Counted from the stretch's first letter, positions 1 to 13,146 are shown. The stretch: DNA of 64,000 bases from Membranipora membranacea (GCA_914767715.1 OU612071.1:6183493-6247492), one strand, 5' to 3'. Program-made: numbers and translations. Notes: generated by a model from the letters alone, not told the origin.

Positions 1-1990
1 ATATAAAAGATTTGTGACAATTGACACATTAAACTTCATGTCACCATTTTAATAACTTCCTGCAGTTAATAGACACTTTCAATTCTATTTTTTTTTCAGA
101 CTGGTATCACTAATCACTAATGATTAATATATTATCATTAATATATTATAACTAATATATTAATATAAAATTATAATAATTATACATATTTATATTATTA
201 TGTTATTAATAATATAATGATAATATATTATTAAAATTAATTGTATTAATATATTAATCATTAATACTTGGTACGCTCACCAAGTGTAAAAATACCGTAA
301 TCATAATCATAACATTCTTCAACACGGTTGCATGCCATGATGTCTGACACTCACCAAAACGTCTGTTATCAAACTCTCAGTCCCAGCACACTGTATTGGT
401 AATTTATTATTAGTTTTGGCCCGGCAGTTTTTCAAATTAAGTGAACATTTGGGAGTGTGAGACCCGAACATAAAACACAAAGACTCAAGTAAAGAATCTA
501 AAGATTCATATACATATATATATATATATATTGCAGTATGTGTTATAATCATGTGTTATATTCTATTATGGTGTGCATATTCCTCATTGTTACAATCAAT
601 TTGTCTTGTTATCTCACTGTTCAATGACAATTGTATCGAACATAGCCTGATAGAAAAAACCCATTTTCATTGCCTTTAAAGGATACCTGCAGACCAAACC
701 ATTCTATAGTCAGGTAAAGAGTACGTCTGTATTCATTCCACATTTCAATTCTCATGGTGCCCAATATTTTTACCCAAAGGGATTGGATCTACTCACAGAG
801 AGAAATGTCAAACAAGTTTCAACTTTGTGAGCAGAAGGTATATTGTCGCTTCATGAGTTAGCTCTCCTTGTACAACTAGAACACAACTCCTTTTTCTTGT
901 GGTTGTTACTCTTTGATAACACATAGCGCAAGTGACTCAGCTAAACATTGCTTTCTAGCCCTTATGACATCATACAGCCATATGAATATGATCATTGAAT
1001 GAACTGAAGAAATTTTAGAATTGACAAATAATTTTGGAATGGTGTGCACCTACCAATAGTCAGGACAACTCAAAATTTGAACCAAACTTTTTATCAATCG
1101 TTTGGTGGAAAGCAATGAAGCCCAGTTATATTTTCATCAAGAGAGAGGACAACTCTCATCAAATAAAAATTTCAACTGTAAACTAGCCAATATGTTGCCA
1201 CCAATGAGAGTCAACACATTGGCTAACTGTTAAAACCACATTGCACAATCATAATGTTGCCATATTAAATCCAGCCCAATTCATCAGACAGAGAAAGATG
1301 CAAGCCTAAATCCTACTGCAATCTATGGAATGAGTCTCCTCAAGTATTCGTTCCTGGAATCCACTCAGAGAAAAATGCCTAGATCTGATGACTCCTGACA
1401 CTTTGAGGTCAACCGTAACGATTTTATTGATGCCAAATTAAGGCCAATTCAGAATTGGTTATACATTTGGGAGTTGTGGGCGCTTACTAATAGATTTGAC
1501 AACTCCGGATGTTTTCAAGAAAAACTTGCAGGATTTGTCACAATTTGTCACAATTTGTCACAGTCAAAGCCTGAAACTGACAAGAGCACAAAAGACAAGT
1601 CCTAACACATTTGTAAAATTAGCTTCGGCTATAAATACATTAAAGCAGTCACAGGCCATTATAGTACAGCAAATGTAATCAATATGTTAATTACTATAGT
1701 CATCATTAGCCTGTTCTAATTCTCTACACATCAGCTAGATCATGCTACGGCCGACCTCCTCGTTACGAATAGTTTTAGATCAGGAAGTCAAAGAATGGCT
1801 GTATCAACAGAGCCTAGGGTATAATGAACCCCTCATTCAAGTTATGTTATTTAAGGATATACCAGAAATGCATCGTCAATCATGACTCAATAATGGCTGG
1901 TACGATAGCCCTATAATTTACTCAAATAATTACAGCACGGTCATAACAGCAATTTGTTCGCTATAGAACCATAAGTGATGGAAAGTCACA
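1..1990. other. Gene-free left flank of the tyrosinase gene
   Basis: I see no convincing coding exon here; the open frames are short and lack family motifs. Positions 120-260 are almost pure A/T with repeated ATTAATATATTA-type words. Positions 1531-1562 hold three tandem copies of a 10-base unit (CAATTTGTCA). A short TA run lies at about 516-530. Confidence 0.6.
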
Positions 1991-1995
1991 GTGAC

Positions 1996-2001
1996 TTTAT
2001 T
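1996..2001 (-). terminator. Polyadenylation signal AATAAA of the tyrosinase gene
   Basis: TTTATT on the plus strand reads AATAAA on the minus strand, about 185 bases past the tyrosinase stop codon. This is a normal 3' UTR distance. Confidence 0.45.
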
Positions 2002-2186
2002 ACATCAGAATAGAACATAATATATAGGTTATCATAAATAGTTTTCATTTCATGAGACAATTGCTGACAGGAAAAAAAAAACTTTGGGATAATAATGGTG
2101 ATATCAGCTTATGTACATATAAAGTAACTCGCAGTCGGCTGCTAGTTAAATTATGTAAGTGTCCTTGACTTTCCAAGTGGATGAGC

Positions 2187-4919
2187 TTATGCTACGGCCT
2201 GTTGCTCCATTGCTCCTAAAAGCTCCTGCTCATAAGATGTTATGAGATGAATAGTTGGTTTGAAACTTCCCTTTCCAGCTGCAAAGACGACTGGTTCTCC
2301 CTGGACAACTCTTGTTTGGATAAGCTTGCCAGTCTCAGGGTCCTTGCTGGCTATGATGATGACAACATTGGACAAGTCCTTAAGGTTAGGCAGGATGTGG
2401 TTGACTGCAAAGCACACTGCCATATTTGGATGTTGCATGCAGTTGCCGCATACCTCTTGGGTCCATCTACTAAGAACACCTCTTTGACCAATGTAGTGAA
2501 GCTTGTCAGCCTTTTTGTAGAAGGCTTGCACTAAGAACGATCCGTCGACGCTGTTCTTGTTGATGTTCTTCACACTCAGGTAGTTTCTGACTCTGAATCT
2601 GTCTCGCCCAAGCTTGACAAATGCAGGCTCATCTTCGACTTTGTCAGTCAACTTGTACTGCAGAGGAACAATTGGGGACTCAGGAGTAGCAGGAGCAAAA
2701 TGGGTACTATCGAAAGACACAACCAGAGGCTTCTTGGCAGCTTGAACTGCATTCTCCAATTTTGGGACCATATCTTCCCAGGATTTGCCTTCAAGCTCAA
2801 CAAACTTATGGGTGGTGGCGCTGGCTGGCCATGCCTCTTGGTCAAGGGATCCAATCGAGTACTCATAGCCCAGTTTCTCAATATTGAAGCAGTCGGAGGA
2901 TGTCATGAGTGCTCCTGTTGAAACATTGGTATAGGGGTGAAGGGCTGTCTGGAAGTTCAGCTGCTGCCCAGGAGTTTGGTAAGGAGTCGGGCCTTGGCCA
3001 GCATTAGTCAATCCGGTGTCAGTAGATGACTCTTCAAGAGGAATACTGGTAGTGTGTCCCCATTTCTTCTGCCAGACCCAGAACATACGATCCACATTAC
3101 AATGATGCATGAAAAAACATGGATCGAATGCAGCTGTTTCATTTTCACCCATGTCCCCATTGGCTCCACCAATCAAACCGAAATACATGATATTTCCATC
3201 ATCATCAACCTTGACACTGCCATCCTCCTGAACAAAGGGCTGAGAAAAACCTCCAACAGACAGATGGATCTCATTGTGAGCCTGCTCCAGACAAAACTGG
3301 GAACCTGCAGATGAGGAAGTGTTGGAGAACTTGTTATAGGAGGACACCTCTAGAGCTTTCTTGTACTCATCTGAGATGCTGTTGTAGGTGCCTATGTTGA
3401 CTCCAACTCCCCCTTCAGTTAGCCAATAGCGAACATTTGCAGCAAGCATTGTATCAGGATCTGTGTTGAGGCCATCGATATACTGATTGTGTTTATCAGC
3501 AGTATCTCTTGCAGCAGTAGGGTTTGATATACCGGAAAAGGGATAGCGAACAGTGGTATAGCCCTTGGGTTTGACATAATACTTAGCATTAGCATCAGGA
3601 TTGTCCGCTTCTGCGGGTTCAGTGATTGCTTCAGGAAGAGTGAAATTTAGCAAAGGGTTTGGAATGCCAGAGACACCATCAATAGTGATGGCTTTCTCTA
3701 AGAGAAGAGGGGGCAACCCAGAGGTGATGTTTGCCTCACTGGTCTGGTCCCAATATGGCAACATGACATCACCACCTGGTACCGCTGCCTGCAAAGATTG
3801 CTCCAACTTTAAACAATAGAGTCTGTGCCATGTTGGGAAAAGAACGTTGCCATGCTGGCAATAGCCATCCCATGCAGCGTTGCCTTCATCATTAGGTGGG
3901 ATCTGATAAGGAGGGACCTGCCGTTTCTTGTAGGGCATTCCATGATAAGAGGCAATAGACCAAAAAGAAGACGGGTTGTCTGCAGGTAGTTCCTTCACGA
4001 TCTTTAGAGCTTTCAGGAAGTCATTCTTCTTCTGCGAGTTCTCAGCAATCTCAAGCTCTCTCAGTGATAAACGTGTCTTCACTCTACAACATATCAGAAA
4101 TGGATATCAGCAATTCAGATTACCAATATTTAGGTTATGTTTTTTTTTCATCAAAATTGTATTTTTATTCTCTTGTAATGGTTGTCTTTCCAAAATAACA
4201 AGGAAGACAACTTCGGCGTAAGTAAATCCTTCATTTTTTCGATGGGAGGTGTACAAAAAACTTGTCAACTCTTGCAAATGACAAGTTGTCCCCTCATAAA
4301 ACTGAGTAGAAAAGTCTATGAAATCACGGGATCAATTTGATCGGAAGATCACAATCCTGATAACTGTGCGATGTAAAAAGTGTCCCCTAGAAAAGATAAC
4401 TCTTGTAAGATCTCAAGTTTTCCACTTATCCTATCCAAATTGAGTAACTATTTCTACCCAATTGCAATCGATGTGCTCTATTCCTCACCATCCACCAATT
4501 GAATGAAATAACTTGTTTTCAATACTATTCAAGAAAAACAGTGCATTTAATATTGATTTAAGTCCTATATCAACAAAAAAATAAAGAACTGCTGAGCCTG
4601 GTGAAACCAATTAACAGACATGATGATGTATTAGGTTTTTTAATAGGATATGTCCGTGTGTTTTGTGGACAAAGTTGTCAATACATTTTAGGTACAGACA
4701 ACTATCGTAAACTAATGTTACAGTAGCTTTGTTAACCTAAAATCAACAAAGAGAGTAGTTGACACAATGCAGGAATGCTCAATAGTTTGATCCTTTTACC
4801 TGCATCAGAAGTTGCCCCCTCCCCCAAATGGAGCAAATAAATGGTACGGAAAACGGGATCGACCTAAATATAGCAAATGCCTTGTGTTTAGCTTACCCAG
4901 TTGGTGGATTGATAGACAT
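2187..4919 (-). CDS. Tyrosinase (type-3 copper oxidase), cytosolic form, two coding exons
   Basis: Predicted to oxidise mono- and diphenols to quinones. The large exon (2187-4083) has no ATG at its start. It begins after a TTGTAG acceptor and needs two bases from upstream. A 23-base exon at 4897-4919 (ATG, eight codons begun, donor GTAAGC, acceptor TACTAACAG ahead of it) supplies exactly that phase and gives N-terminus MSINPPTG and 639 residues. CuA ligands are seen at about H55 (SYHGMPY), H85 (YCQHGNV) and H94 (PTWHRLY). CuB ligands are at about H277 and H281 (AHNEIH) and in the FMHHCNVDR motif near H334/H335. Residues 350-639 form the usual C-terminal beta region. There is no signal peptide or membrane segment, unlike secreted animal tyrosinases. 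The catalytic core is intact and ends in TAA. The family call is firm; the first exon is inferred from splice phase. Confidence 0.92.
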
Positions 4920-5050
4920 GACAGATTCGGCCTGTTAGTACAACTTAGTAGTGGAAACTTTGTCTTCAATTTTTCTTGTCACCTTCACCTGGAAGTAGAT
5001 AATTAAATGGAATTAGAATTATTCAGAAAGATAAATTAAATATGGTCTTC

Positions 5051-5310
5051 CACTATCGGTACCTATTCAGAGCTTATTCCATGTGGGATAATGATTGTAT
5101 AAATAGATGAAGTTATACCTACATTGTATAATTACAATTGAATTGAATAAGTTGTCTACTTATACCATACATTGGATAATTATAGTTGCATAATTGTGTC
5201 AGGAATGTGGTATAATCACTGTATAAAGTGGAATAATGAAGATATAAACATGATTATTCAGACTTATGCCCAGTGTATACTCATTGAATAGGAACTGATT
5301 TTGCACAGTG
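5051..5310. mobile_element. MITE, family A, copy 1 (inverted relative to the copy at 39543)
   Basis: About 260 bp, AT-rich and non-coding. It is near-identical, as reverse complement, to 39543-39815. The right terminus ends GATTTTGCACAGTG; the left terminus is partly eroded (CACTA then TCGGTACCTATTCAGAGC). Terminal inverted repeats plus a second dispersed copy mark it as a non-autonomous DNA transposon. Superfamily not identified. Confidence 0.75.
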
Positions 5311-5902
5311 TTCATAGCCAGTATCGGAAAGCTGTCTCTGTATGTATTTTGAAGTTGACAAAGTATACCTCAAATCAAAAATTATGATCCAAATTGGCAG
5401 AAAACGGAGAAGAGGTCAAAACAGATGGGGAGACAATTGAAATTTAGAAGCTAGCTACAAGTTGTAGCAATTATTGCTTTGTGTCGGCTTGCTGCTCAAG
5501 TCAAAGGACGGCAGGATGACCAGTACGGCAGAGCTACTGCCTGCAAATGCAAGTAGGCCTACCAATGACCATGATCAACAGTATGACGACAAAGTCAGGG
5601 TTTCAGATTCACATTCAAGCCACAAATTCACAGAGCAGCTAAGATGTCATCAGTCCCCAGAGTGAGCAATCCGAAAAAATACCCCGAAGTTATTAAACTA
5701 ATTTTTCCACTGCAAACAAATTCAAGTACATGTTAGAAACTCCAAAAAGAAGACAGAAACAAAAATTATTAGCTCTATGCATAAAACAAGAACTTGCATT
5801 GTCCAAATAAATCAACCAACCTTGTTGTTGCGCAGTCTACAGTGCTGGTAGTTGCCCCTTGCTAGCTAAGTGCCTTCTGAGATCTGAGCTTCCTGACCTC
5901 AG

Positions 5903-5910
5903 TATTTATA
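5903..5910 (-). promoter_or_regulatory. Candidate TATA box for the tyrosinase gene
   Basis: TATAAATA on the minus strand. A start about 30 bases downstream (near 5875) would open a non-coding 5' exon ending at a GTTGGT donor near 5829. That exon would splice to the acceptor at 4932, just before the tyrosinase ATG. Inferred from position and sequence only. Confidence 0.35.
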
Positions 5911-5919
5911 TAGTCTATC

Positions 5920-8900
5920 AGGGTGTCTGATCTCACTTCCCTGTAGGCATTAGTGATTTAGAGTAAAGTCAAAATATGATGTCATAGTGTTACTCATCAC
6001 GACACAGTGTGTTTCCTCATAGCTTTGTGGCTTGCAGTAATGACAGCTTGGATGATTTGGCTTGTCAGGCTGTAATTAATTATGCAAAAAAAAATTGTCA
6101 CAAGAGTGTGTTGTAAGAGTTAAATGCACTTTGTGTACTTTCCTTAAAATTCATATAGGAAATGTGAATTGTCATGCACACACGACTCCATTGACTCACT
6201 TTGCGGAAGTTATGACACATACGAATTTTCAACTGGTGCACATGATTACTGGTTATGCAGCTATTTTCGGCTCCACCAACTTGAATCCAATTTCTGTCCT
6301 ACTTCATTTGATTAAATTCCTCACATTTCACCAAAACTTTGTGTATATAAACATGTCTCTTATTAATTATAGGGAGATGTGATGATAATGTTACTTCCGT
6401 CTGAGTAGCTATTTGCACGCTGTTATTAGAGCTATAAGCTTTGTCGTAAATTACTCCAACGTTCTCAGAATGGAATTTGGCAAACATGATTTTGTCCTCA
6501 TGTCTAGATAACAATGAGATCACGGAAAATAAAAGGGAAATAGCCGCATATAATCATGCCATCAAAATGCCATATTAGCAAGTCATTGCCACAAAACTCT
6601 ATGTGGTTATGTTAATGATACAATAAGCTAAATTCAGGCAAACATCTGTTGTAACCCTAGTGAATTATTGCATCATGTGTTTATGTTCAAAAGCCATTAA
6701 TCATGCTAAATGAAGTTTGTTATCACATCTGCTATAAATCTAGGTTCATGGGCAGGAAATGTATTGTGGTTGTGCATTCCCTCATATTATCTAATTGAAT
6801 AGGTTTCAGAGTAAACAGATAAGGCCATCAAAGAGATCCCTGAGTTTTATTGTCATACTTATGACTCAAGATGCTAAGTTAATTTTTGTCACATTTTGTA
6901 GAATTATTGGAATGAGGCCAGGACCTGTTTGCTAATCTTTTGATTCCCAACATCTTATTCTTGTCAGGCGGCTACTTTTCTGTTTTTGTTTACCCTAAAA
7001 AAGTAGCCTCCTGTGACAAGGTTACCAATATATAGCTTGTTGTGTCACTATGGCAACATGTGAGCCAATTTGTAGACCTATGAAGCATCTAATTATACAA
7101 AATTACCTAGCCATCCACAACATTTTGATTCAAAGAGTCAATACTAATTATGATGTCATAGGGTCATGTTAGTGCAGTCATAGATCAAACTGCGGTGCGA
7201 TTAGACACTGCATCTTTTGTCGTTATTTTCGCCAAAATTCTCAGGATAGGATGATAGTGGTCTCCCAGACCAAGTCTGGTCATTTTGACTGCATTGGGAG
7301 TTGCTCCCTCCACTGGTCACACCCCAGGCCTTCTTGCCTGCGGCATGACCGGTGGAAGAAAAGCAACTAGCCTGCTGACAATTTGGCTCAAACTTGTTTC
7401 AGGTCTACCCAGCTAACCATGCTGGTTTGATATGTCATACGTTGAAGACTCCGAGCAGTGAGGTCTGTTACCACAAGAATCAGATAACTCATATTATTAG
7501 AATTAAAAGAGATGCGATTTGCAATATCAAAGCTGCTTTTCCCCATCATGTTTTCACCCATGTAGTTAAGATCTTATTTTAGATAAAGGGTTGTCCTCTG
7601 TCTGGATAAACAATTATTTTGGCAGCTGATGTCAATGGACTCATGCATAAACCTAGCCTGTTTAGGCAAGTTTCAACAAGGGGGCTATTGAGAGGCCGAG
7701 TTTTCGCCTAGAAGTAGAAAACACTATTCAATTTGAAAAGGAAAAACGGAACTCCCAACATATAATCAGTGTGGTATTCCTGAGGGGTCAGCTCTCGGAT
7801 TCGGTTAATAACAAGATTTCCATTTTCAAATCCAACTCATCCAAGGAATAAAAAGAGTTCCCTATCTGATTTTGAGAGGGGACAACTTGGCCTCCCTATA
7901 GCTCGTTCGTAAGAGTTGACAAACTTTCTCCCCCCTCCCCCTGAACCACAAATTTGTCAAGACAGGCTAACGTATACAATGAATGCCTGCGGTGAATGAT
8001 TGAGTTTAAGTTGAAGGTTTGTATTTTTGTTGTAGTTACCCGCCAATGCACAATTAGAAGACAACTCTTATGTGATTGGGGACATGTGCAGTTGAGAATA
8101 CTAAGCTTATAGAATAAGACTCCATGGTAGACAGAGCCTGTCATGATGAGCTATGTTGGTTGTATAGGAGCTTGCTTTAAAACTTATGATGAGAAAATTT
8201 CTTCTCCTCCATATGTTGATAAATACAGGGAATTAAAACAGAATACCAGTAGTGATGAGAGTTTACTTACTCTCCACTTTTGAGATGAGATAACTTGCAA
8301 AATCAAACACTTTTAACATGACCAGCATCTATTTGCCTTGGTGAAAAGACATTTAGGTTTTAATTTGTTGCAAAATTCTAACTGGCACAAACATATTACT
8401 TTTGGAGTTGCCCAGTCTAATGTTGATCAGCCAGATGCTACAGAGTCACACAAAGCGGCACACTGTCCATTATATATACTCGCAAGGACGGCGTGATGAC
8501 TCATATAATGAGTCACTTTAAAAGTTTGCAACTATTGGCGGAGACTTGACTTTGGCTTTGTAAAAAACTAATCTTGCTCGAGCAAGTAAGATAATTATTT
8601 GAAACCTTGATTTAAGGTGATCATGCTCTCTTGTTGTTATTGTTTTTGGCAAACAGCAATGCTGATCAACTTTACCAAGCTTTTTTTTGATCTGAATGAT
8701 TAGTCAATGGAATAATCAGTTACATGCTCAAGCTACTTTTCTTATACACTCGTATATCAGAAAGTGGACTGCTCTCAGTTGTTTTGTGTATTTATATTGA
8801 GAGCTAAGAGAGATTAAATTATTATGAATAGGCCTAGCTATTATAAGAATAAAACATCAATAAAAATACATAATTCTGGAGCAATAACAACAGATATAAA

Positions 8901-9340
8901 ACTCCGTAGATTCATTATGTAATGAAGAGCTCATCACATAGACACTAGTGTCAGAATATAATAAAAGTAATGATATGTGTATATAATATAATAATGTGTG
9001 ATCGCAGTGCTGGTTTATGCGCCGCTATAGTGAATACACACATATTATGCATGCGCAGGTATTGTGTTGTCAGTCACTGTAGGACCATAGTCAGTTGACA
9101 TACAATTTAACCAATTATCGTTCAATGTTTTCAATATGGGGTTGTAATGGCTGCTAATATTACAGCGGAACTCATTTGGGAGACAATAACAGCAATGATA
9201 GGACTTTGAATATTTCCTCCAATTTGCGTCCAGCAAAACAATGTGTGCCTCAATGCCAGAGAGAATTGAAACAAAGCAAACTAGAACCTTCAAATTTGAA
9301 GCCTCCAAATTGCTATTAACTTTATGCTAATCGAAAAACA
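5920..9340. other. Gene-free interval between tyrosinase and NTase genes
   Basis: No exon with supporting splice signals or protein motifs was found. It contains one copy of a foldback repeat (7266-7410), a GACAAACTTTC...TTTGTCAAGACAGGC repeat at about 7917-7967, and isolated GTTGTCC-type hairpin arms near 7590 and 7880. The open frame at 9045-9308 (-) has no recognisable domain and lies in the expected 3' flank of the next gene. Confidence 0.5.
7266..7410. repeat. Foldback repeat 'AGACCAAGTTTGGTC', copy 1
   Basis: Starts AGACCAAGTCTGGTC, has inner inverted arms CCACTGGTCAC and GCGGCATGACCGGTGG, and ends AAACTTGTTTCAGGTCTACC. Related copies lie at 27611-27708, 55512-55617 and 56204-56320. 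The structure suggests a small foldback DNA element. Confidence 0.65.
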
Positions 9341-9346
9341 AGTAAC

Positions 9347-12300
9347 CTAGTCCAAGTCATCATCAGTGACTTTGGAACTGCTTCCATAAGCTGATGTGAG
9401 CCAATCCACGATGAACATACTCATCTGATTGATTTGTGATGGGTTCAACTTACTCACTTGACGGACAAAATTCTCCTCACTTTCAGGTTTCAATGTTGAA
9501 ATCCATGCCATAATCTCATGCAGTGATGTAGCTGTTGGACCTTGATCACCATACAACTTTTTAACCACATCACGACTCTCATTCAAAAGCTTACGCACAT
9601 CTGCATGTTTGCCCTCAAGATTCATGCAAAGAGCCCTGCACATATAGATGGCAACAGTCTGTGAGAGAACTGCACCCTTTCCGTATTTGTCTTCAAAGAT
9701 AGACTTTGCTTTGTCAATGTAAGCATATGCAAGATCAAATTTTTCGATCGATCCTTACCAGACTCCGAGAATCAGCAATGTGAGCCAGGTGACTACGGAA
9801 GATGAATCAACACTATCTAACCTTGCCGTCCATCCTTCTTTCATAAATTTCTCTAGTTTTGATTCTGCAGGCTGGCTTGATTGACTGACAGTGGCTGATG
9901 AGTTTTTAGAAGACAGATTATTAGGCCTTTTAGAGGAAGTGTTTTGTGAGAGAACTTGGCCGAATAGCTCACCAATAACATCACCATTCCACATGATGCA
10001 GTGTGTTATGGCGTCAACCGTTTCTTCATAACTACCATAAGATCCTGCAACTCTTATCCCAGATTCAAGTAGAGCCTGACACACCTTGCCATATTTCCCG
10101 TTGTCATATGTGCGTATTCTAAAGCTAATAAAAGATGCAATGCCGCGAACAATGTTATGCAAGGCTGATATTTCAGGAATGGGAGGAGAATTGGATGTAG
10201 AAAGCTTACGCTCAAATGCCGCATATTCTATCCCTAGCATACCCCATATTTCATCACCACTCCCTTCAAGCACAGAATTGTTGTCTCGGGATTCATTCAC
10301 TAAATCTTTAAATCCGCTTAGTCTATTCTGTGGATCTTCAAACACATTGTGTAACCTTACCCCCTTCAGTGCTTGACTGACACTCTTTTCCTCTAAGTTC
10401 AAATATAATACTGCATACTGCTGATGTCCAGCCTTCAGAAGAAGCTCACTAACAACTGAACGCGCTTCTGAGTCGAGCTCATAGCCAGAATCACTAAGAG
10501 CTTTTTTCAAAGCAGGAGGGGAACAAATTGTATCAAAACCAAGCTTGGACTTGAGACATTCCAATGCCTTTGCGAACCATCCACAGTAGAACCTGGTTTT
10601 CACACCACACCACCAGTCTGACTTGATCTCATCAAGTCTCAACACATTGCAGATGTTTGCAGATTTAGTTGTCCGGATAGCTTCTTTCAGAGGGTTCATG
10701 CGTTCACACATTCTGAAAAGGAGGCCTTCTGGCATTTGCCACCTAGACGATTCTCTGTTCTGAGTGGCAACAGGTCCATTGAAAGTTTGAAGTAAAGACA
10801 CACGATCATCATGAGAGTCATGATACAGATATGTAGAAAGGCGGACATAGCATGCACATGCCAACAGAAACAAGATTGTATCTCTAATGCACTGTGATAT
10901 GTATTTCTTCTCATGCAACAGATCAATCGTCTTCCAGACCGAATCTTCGAAACAACCACGGACTATCGAGAGATCATACAACAGAATGGAAGGAAATCTA
11001 TAAAGATCCTTTTTAACATTGAGTGTGAAATTCATTTTGCCCATCAACTTGACATCAGGTGTGAAATTAAACTTCTCCATGTCAGCTACCAACATTTTCA
11101 TGTTTGCTTCCTTCCGTTTGTCATTTGGCTCTATGACGGCCAACAGATTCCTTAACTTTTCTAATATGTTACAGTCTTGTTGATTTTGAGAGGCCTTGTA
11201 GGTGTAAACCTCTTTCATATATGCTAGCATCGCTGTAAAGTCACCCATCAACGCCTCAGCCTCGTTCGGATCTAAAAAAACAAGCTTGTATCGCTGGGCG
11301 ATTTCCTCTGGGGTAGCAATGAAGTGATTCCTTGTCAATATACTGCCATTCCCTGTGGGGATATTACCAGACGGCTGCTCATCAACCCTTGTTTTAGGAA
11401 TGCCGTTGCCTGTTGGTATATTACCAGCTTGCGGGGCGAGGCCATCAATCTTCAACCCATTTTGAGACTTATCTTCAAACCACGGCATGAGCTCATCAAC
11501 AGCCATGTAAGATAATTTGGTCTCCCTAAAGTTCCCTATGATGAAGTATGTGATTATTGCTAGCTTTTCAAAGTACAACACTGATTCTTTAGTTTTACAA
11601 CCAGACTCCAACAAAAACATGTACTCAAGATCTGAATAGGGTGTGGCTTCTCCTCTAGCCATAGAACCAATAGCCACCACACTAAATGAACAAGGGGGCT
11701 TCTGCTTTATAATCGTAACACAATGATTCATGATCTGCTCAAGCATGGCTAACATTTTATCAGTACAGCTTATGGAAGCATATTTGACACAGTGTATAAA
11801 ATCGTTAGTTGGATCCAGCTCTCTGACAGAGAGGTTTTCTGTGGAAAACATGCTTGCAATGTCTGTTGCTTTCTTCAGATCTTCTCTAGTTTCATCTCTG
11901 ACCTTCTGTAGTTGTAGCTTCTGTTTATCAACATGCTCTCTAGTGTCGCTCTGGGATTTCTCGACAGATGCTCCCCAGAATGATTCTTGTACTTGGTACA
12001 CTCTATCATGCCATCTCTGCTCGACAGGCTCATCTCGTGCACCGACAGAGTTAAACAAGCTGTGAGCCTGAAATAGTAAGAGTTAGATTGGTCATTGCAT
12101 GCTCCTAACTATCCAAAAATATATAGCTGCCTCATTACTAAGAACTGAGCCAATCTAGATCACAAGGGTTGTCAATAAACTATCTTTCCAGCCAATCAAG
12201 TTCTTACAATGTTATGTTTGGCTATAAAGTTGTTTATTGAAATTTAGCATTACAACAACTGTGTGGCAGCCTGACTTGCGGTTGGCATGATGACAATGCG

Positions 12301-13053
12301 AGAGGCACATATAATGCAAAGTTTATGAAATGCAGTGATATTGTGACATGGTGACAACTCTAACTCCTGGAGGAGATTGAAACCATTTTGATGTTTGCCA
12401 TTTTTGTTAAAGTAATCATGCTGACTCTTTAATTTAAGATTGAATATTTACCTTGATAATAATTTTTTGTACAAATATAAAATTATCAGCATTAGGTAGT
12501 TTATAATGTAATTGAAGCATATATTCAGGTTCAATTAGGTTATACCTTACCTTACCTATACCTTATAATGGTTAAAAATAATTGCAGGGTTTTATCGCTC
12601 ACCTCATCCCGGAGAATGGGTGGCCAGATTGAAGTGCCTTAGGGGCTAGGCCGCAATGTCTGCGCCAATTTTTGTTCTCAGTTTGTAGGCAGGTTGGAGC
12701 ACACCTGGGGGGCAAAACAATCACTAGTAGTCAGTGGACTGCAGGGGGATTCGAACCAGCAACCTCAACACTTTCGCGTTGAAGACCGGCGCTCTAACCA
12801 ACTAAGCCACCTCCTACTCCTTGTTATTATAGCAAGGGTATAATTGTGACATCACATTCTCGGTGACGAGGATAGTAATTAGGCTCACCTTGAGACACTC
12901 TCTCCAGTCTGCCTTGTCCCCATCATCCTCATATTTCTTGAGGTATTTCTCAGCCAAAGCAGCAAGGTGAGGAATCTGTGCCTTTAGATCGTATTTCCCA
13001 TGCTCCTCATAATCTTTTTTAAACTGCTCCAGATTAAATTCATTTGACGCCAT
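9347..13053 (-). CDS. GlnD-type nucleotidyltransferase / TPR-like protein (in-frame TAA at 9755-9757)
   Basis: Exon 12889-13053 (55 codons, MASNEF start) splices in phase 0 to exon 9347-12067. An acceptor at about 13056 just before the ATG implies an upstream non-coding exon; donors near 14022 and 15475 are candidates. The nucleotidyltransferase signature GSMARGEATPYSDLEY is at about residues 189-204, with the metal-binding pair D201/E203. This matches the PII-uridylyltransferase N-terminal/DUF294 type known from large TPR proteins of sponges, placozoans and cnidarians. A helical middle follows, then a TPR-like C-terminus (KFDLAYAYIDKAKSIFEDKYG and beyond). Codon 826 is TAA, yet the same frame stays open for 135 more codons of TPR-like sequence before TAG at 9347. 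No consistent intron removes the TAA, so it is a nonsense change, a sequence error or a recoding site. The true substrate is unknown. Confidence 0.78.
12543..12815 (-). mobile_element. tRNA-derived SINE, family 1, copy 1
   Basis: On the minus strand the 5' end has a tRNA-like head with box A (GGCTTAGTTGG) and box B (GGTTCGAATCC). A non-tRNA body follows, then a simple-repeat tail of AAGGT units at 12543-12566. The acceptor arms do not pair, so it is not a functional tRNA. A shorter copy lies at 55264-55414. It abuts the first coding exon of the NTase gene, inside its first coding intron. Confidence 0.75.
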
Positions 13054-13146
13054 TGCTGCAAAAAAAGGAGGCAACAAAACACTTAGGGATGTTCAAACCA
13101 AGAATCCGTGCAGCTCTGAATCAGACTGAAACATATTGTCAGTACC

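Noticed and set aside
4797-4803. ATG CAG exon with GTAAAA donor as the tyrosinase start
   Set aside because: It leaves in phase 0 and would put the main exon out of frame; the exon at 4897-4919 fits the phase.
9045-9308. Small secreted protein on the minus strand
   Set aside because: The frame starts with a hydrophobic stretch but has no splice or family support and sits in the likely 3' flank of the NTase gene.
12740-12815. Functional tRNA gene on the minus strand
   Set aside because: Box A and box B are present but the acceptor arms do not pair and the sequence runs into a repeat body with a second copy elsewhere.
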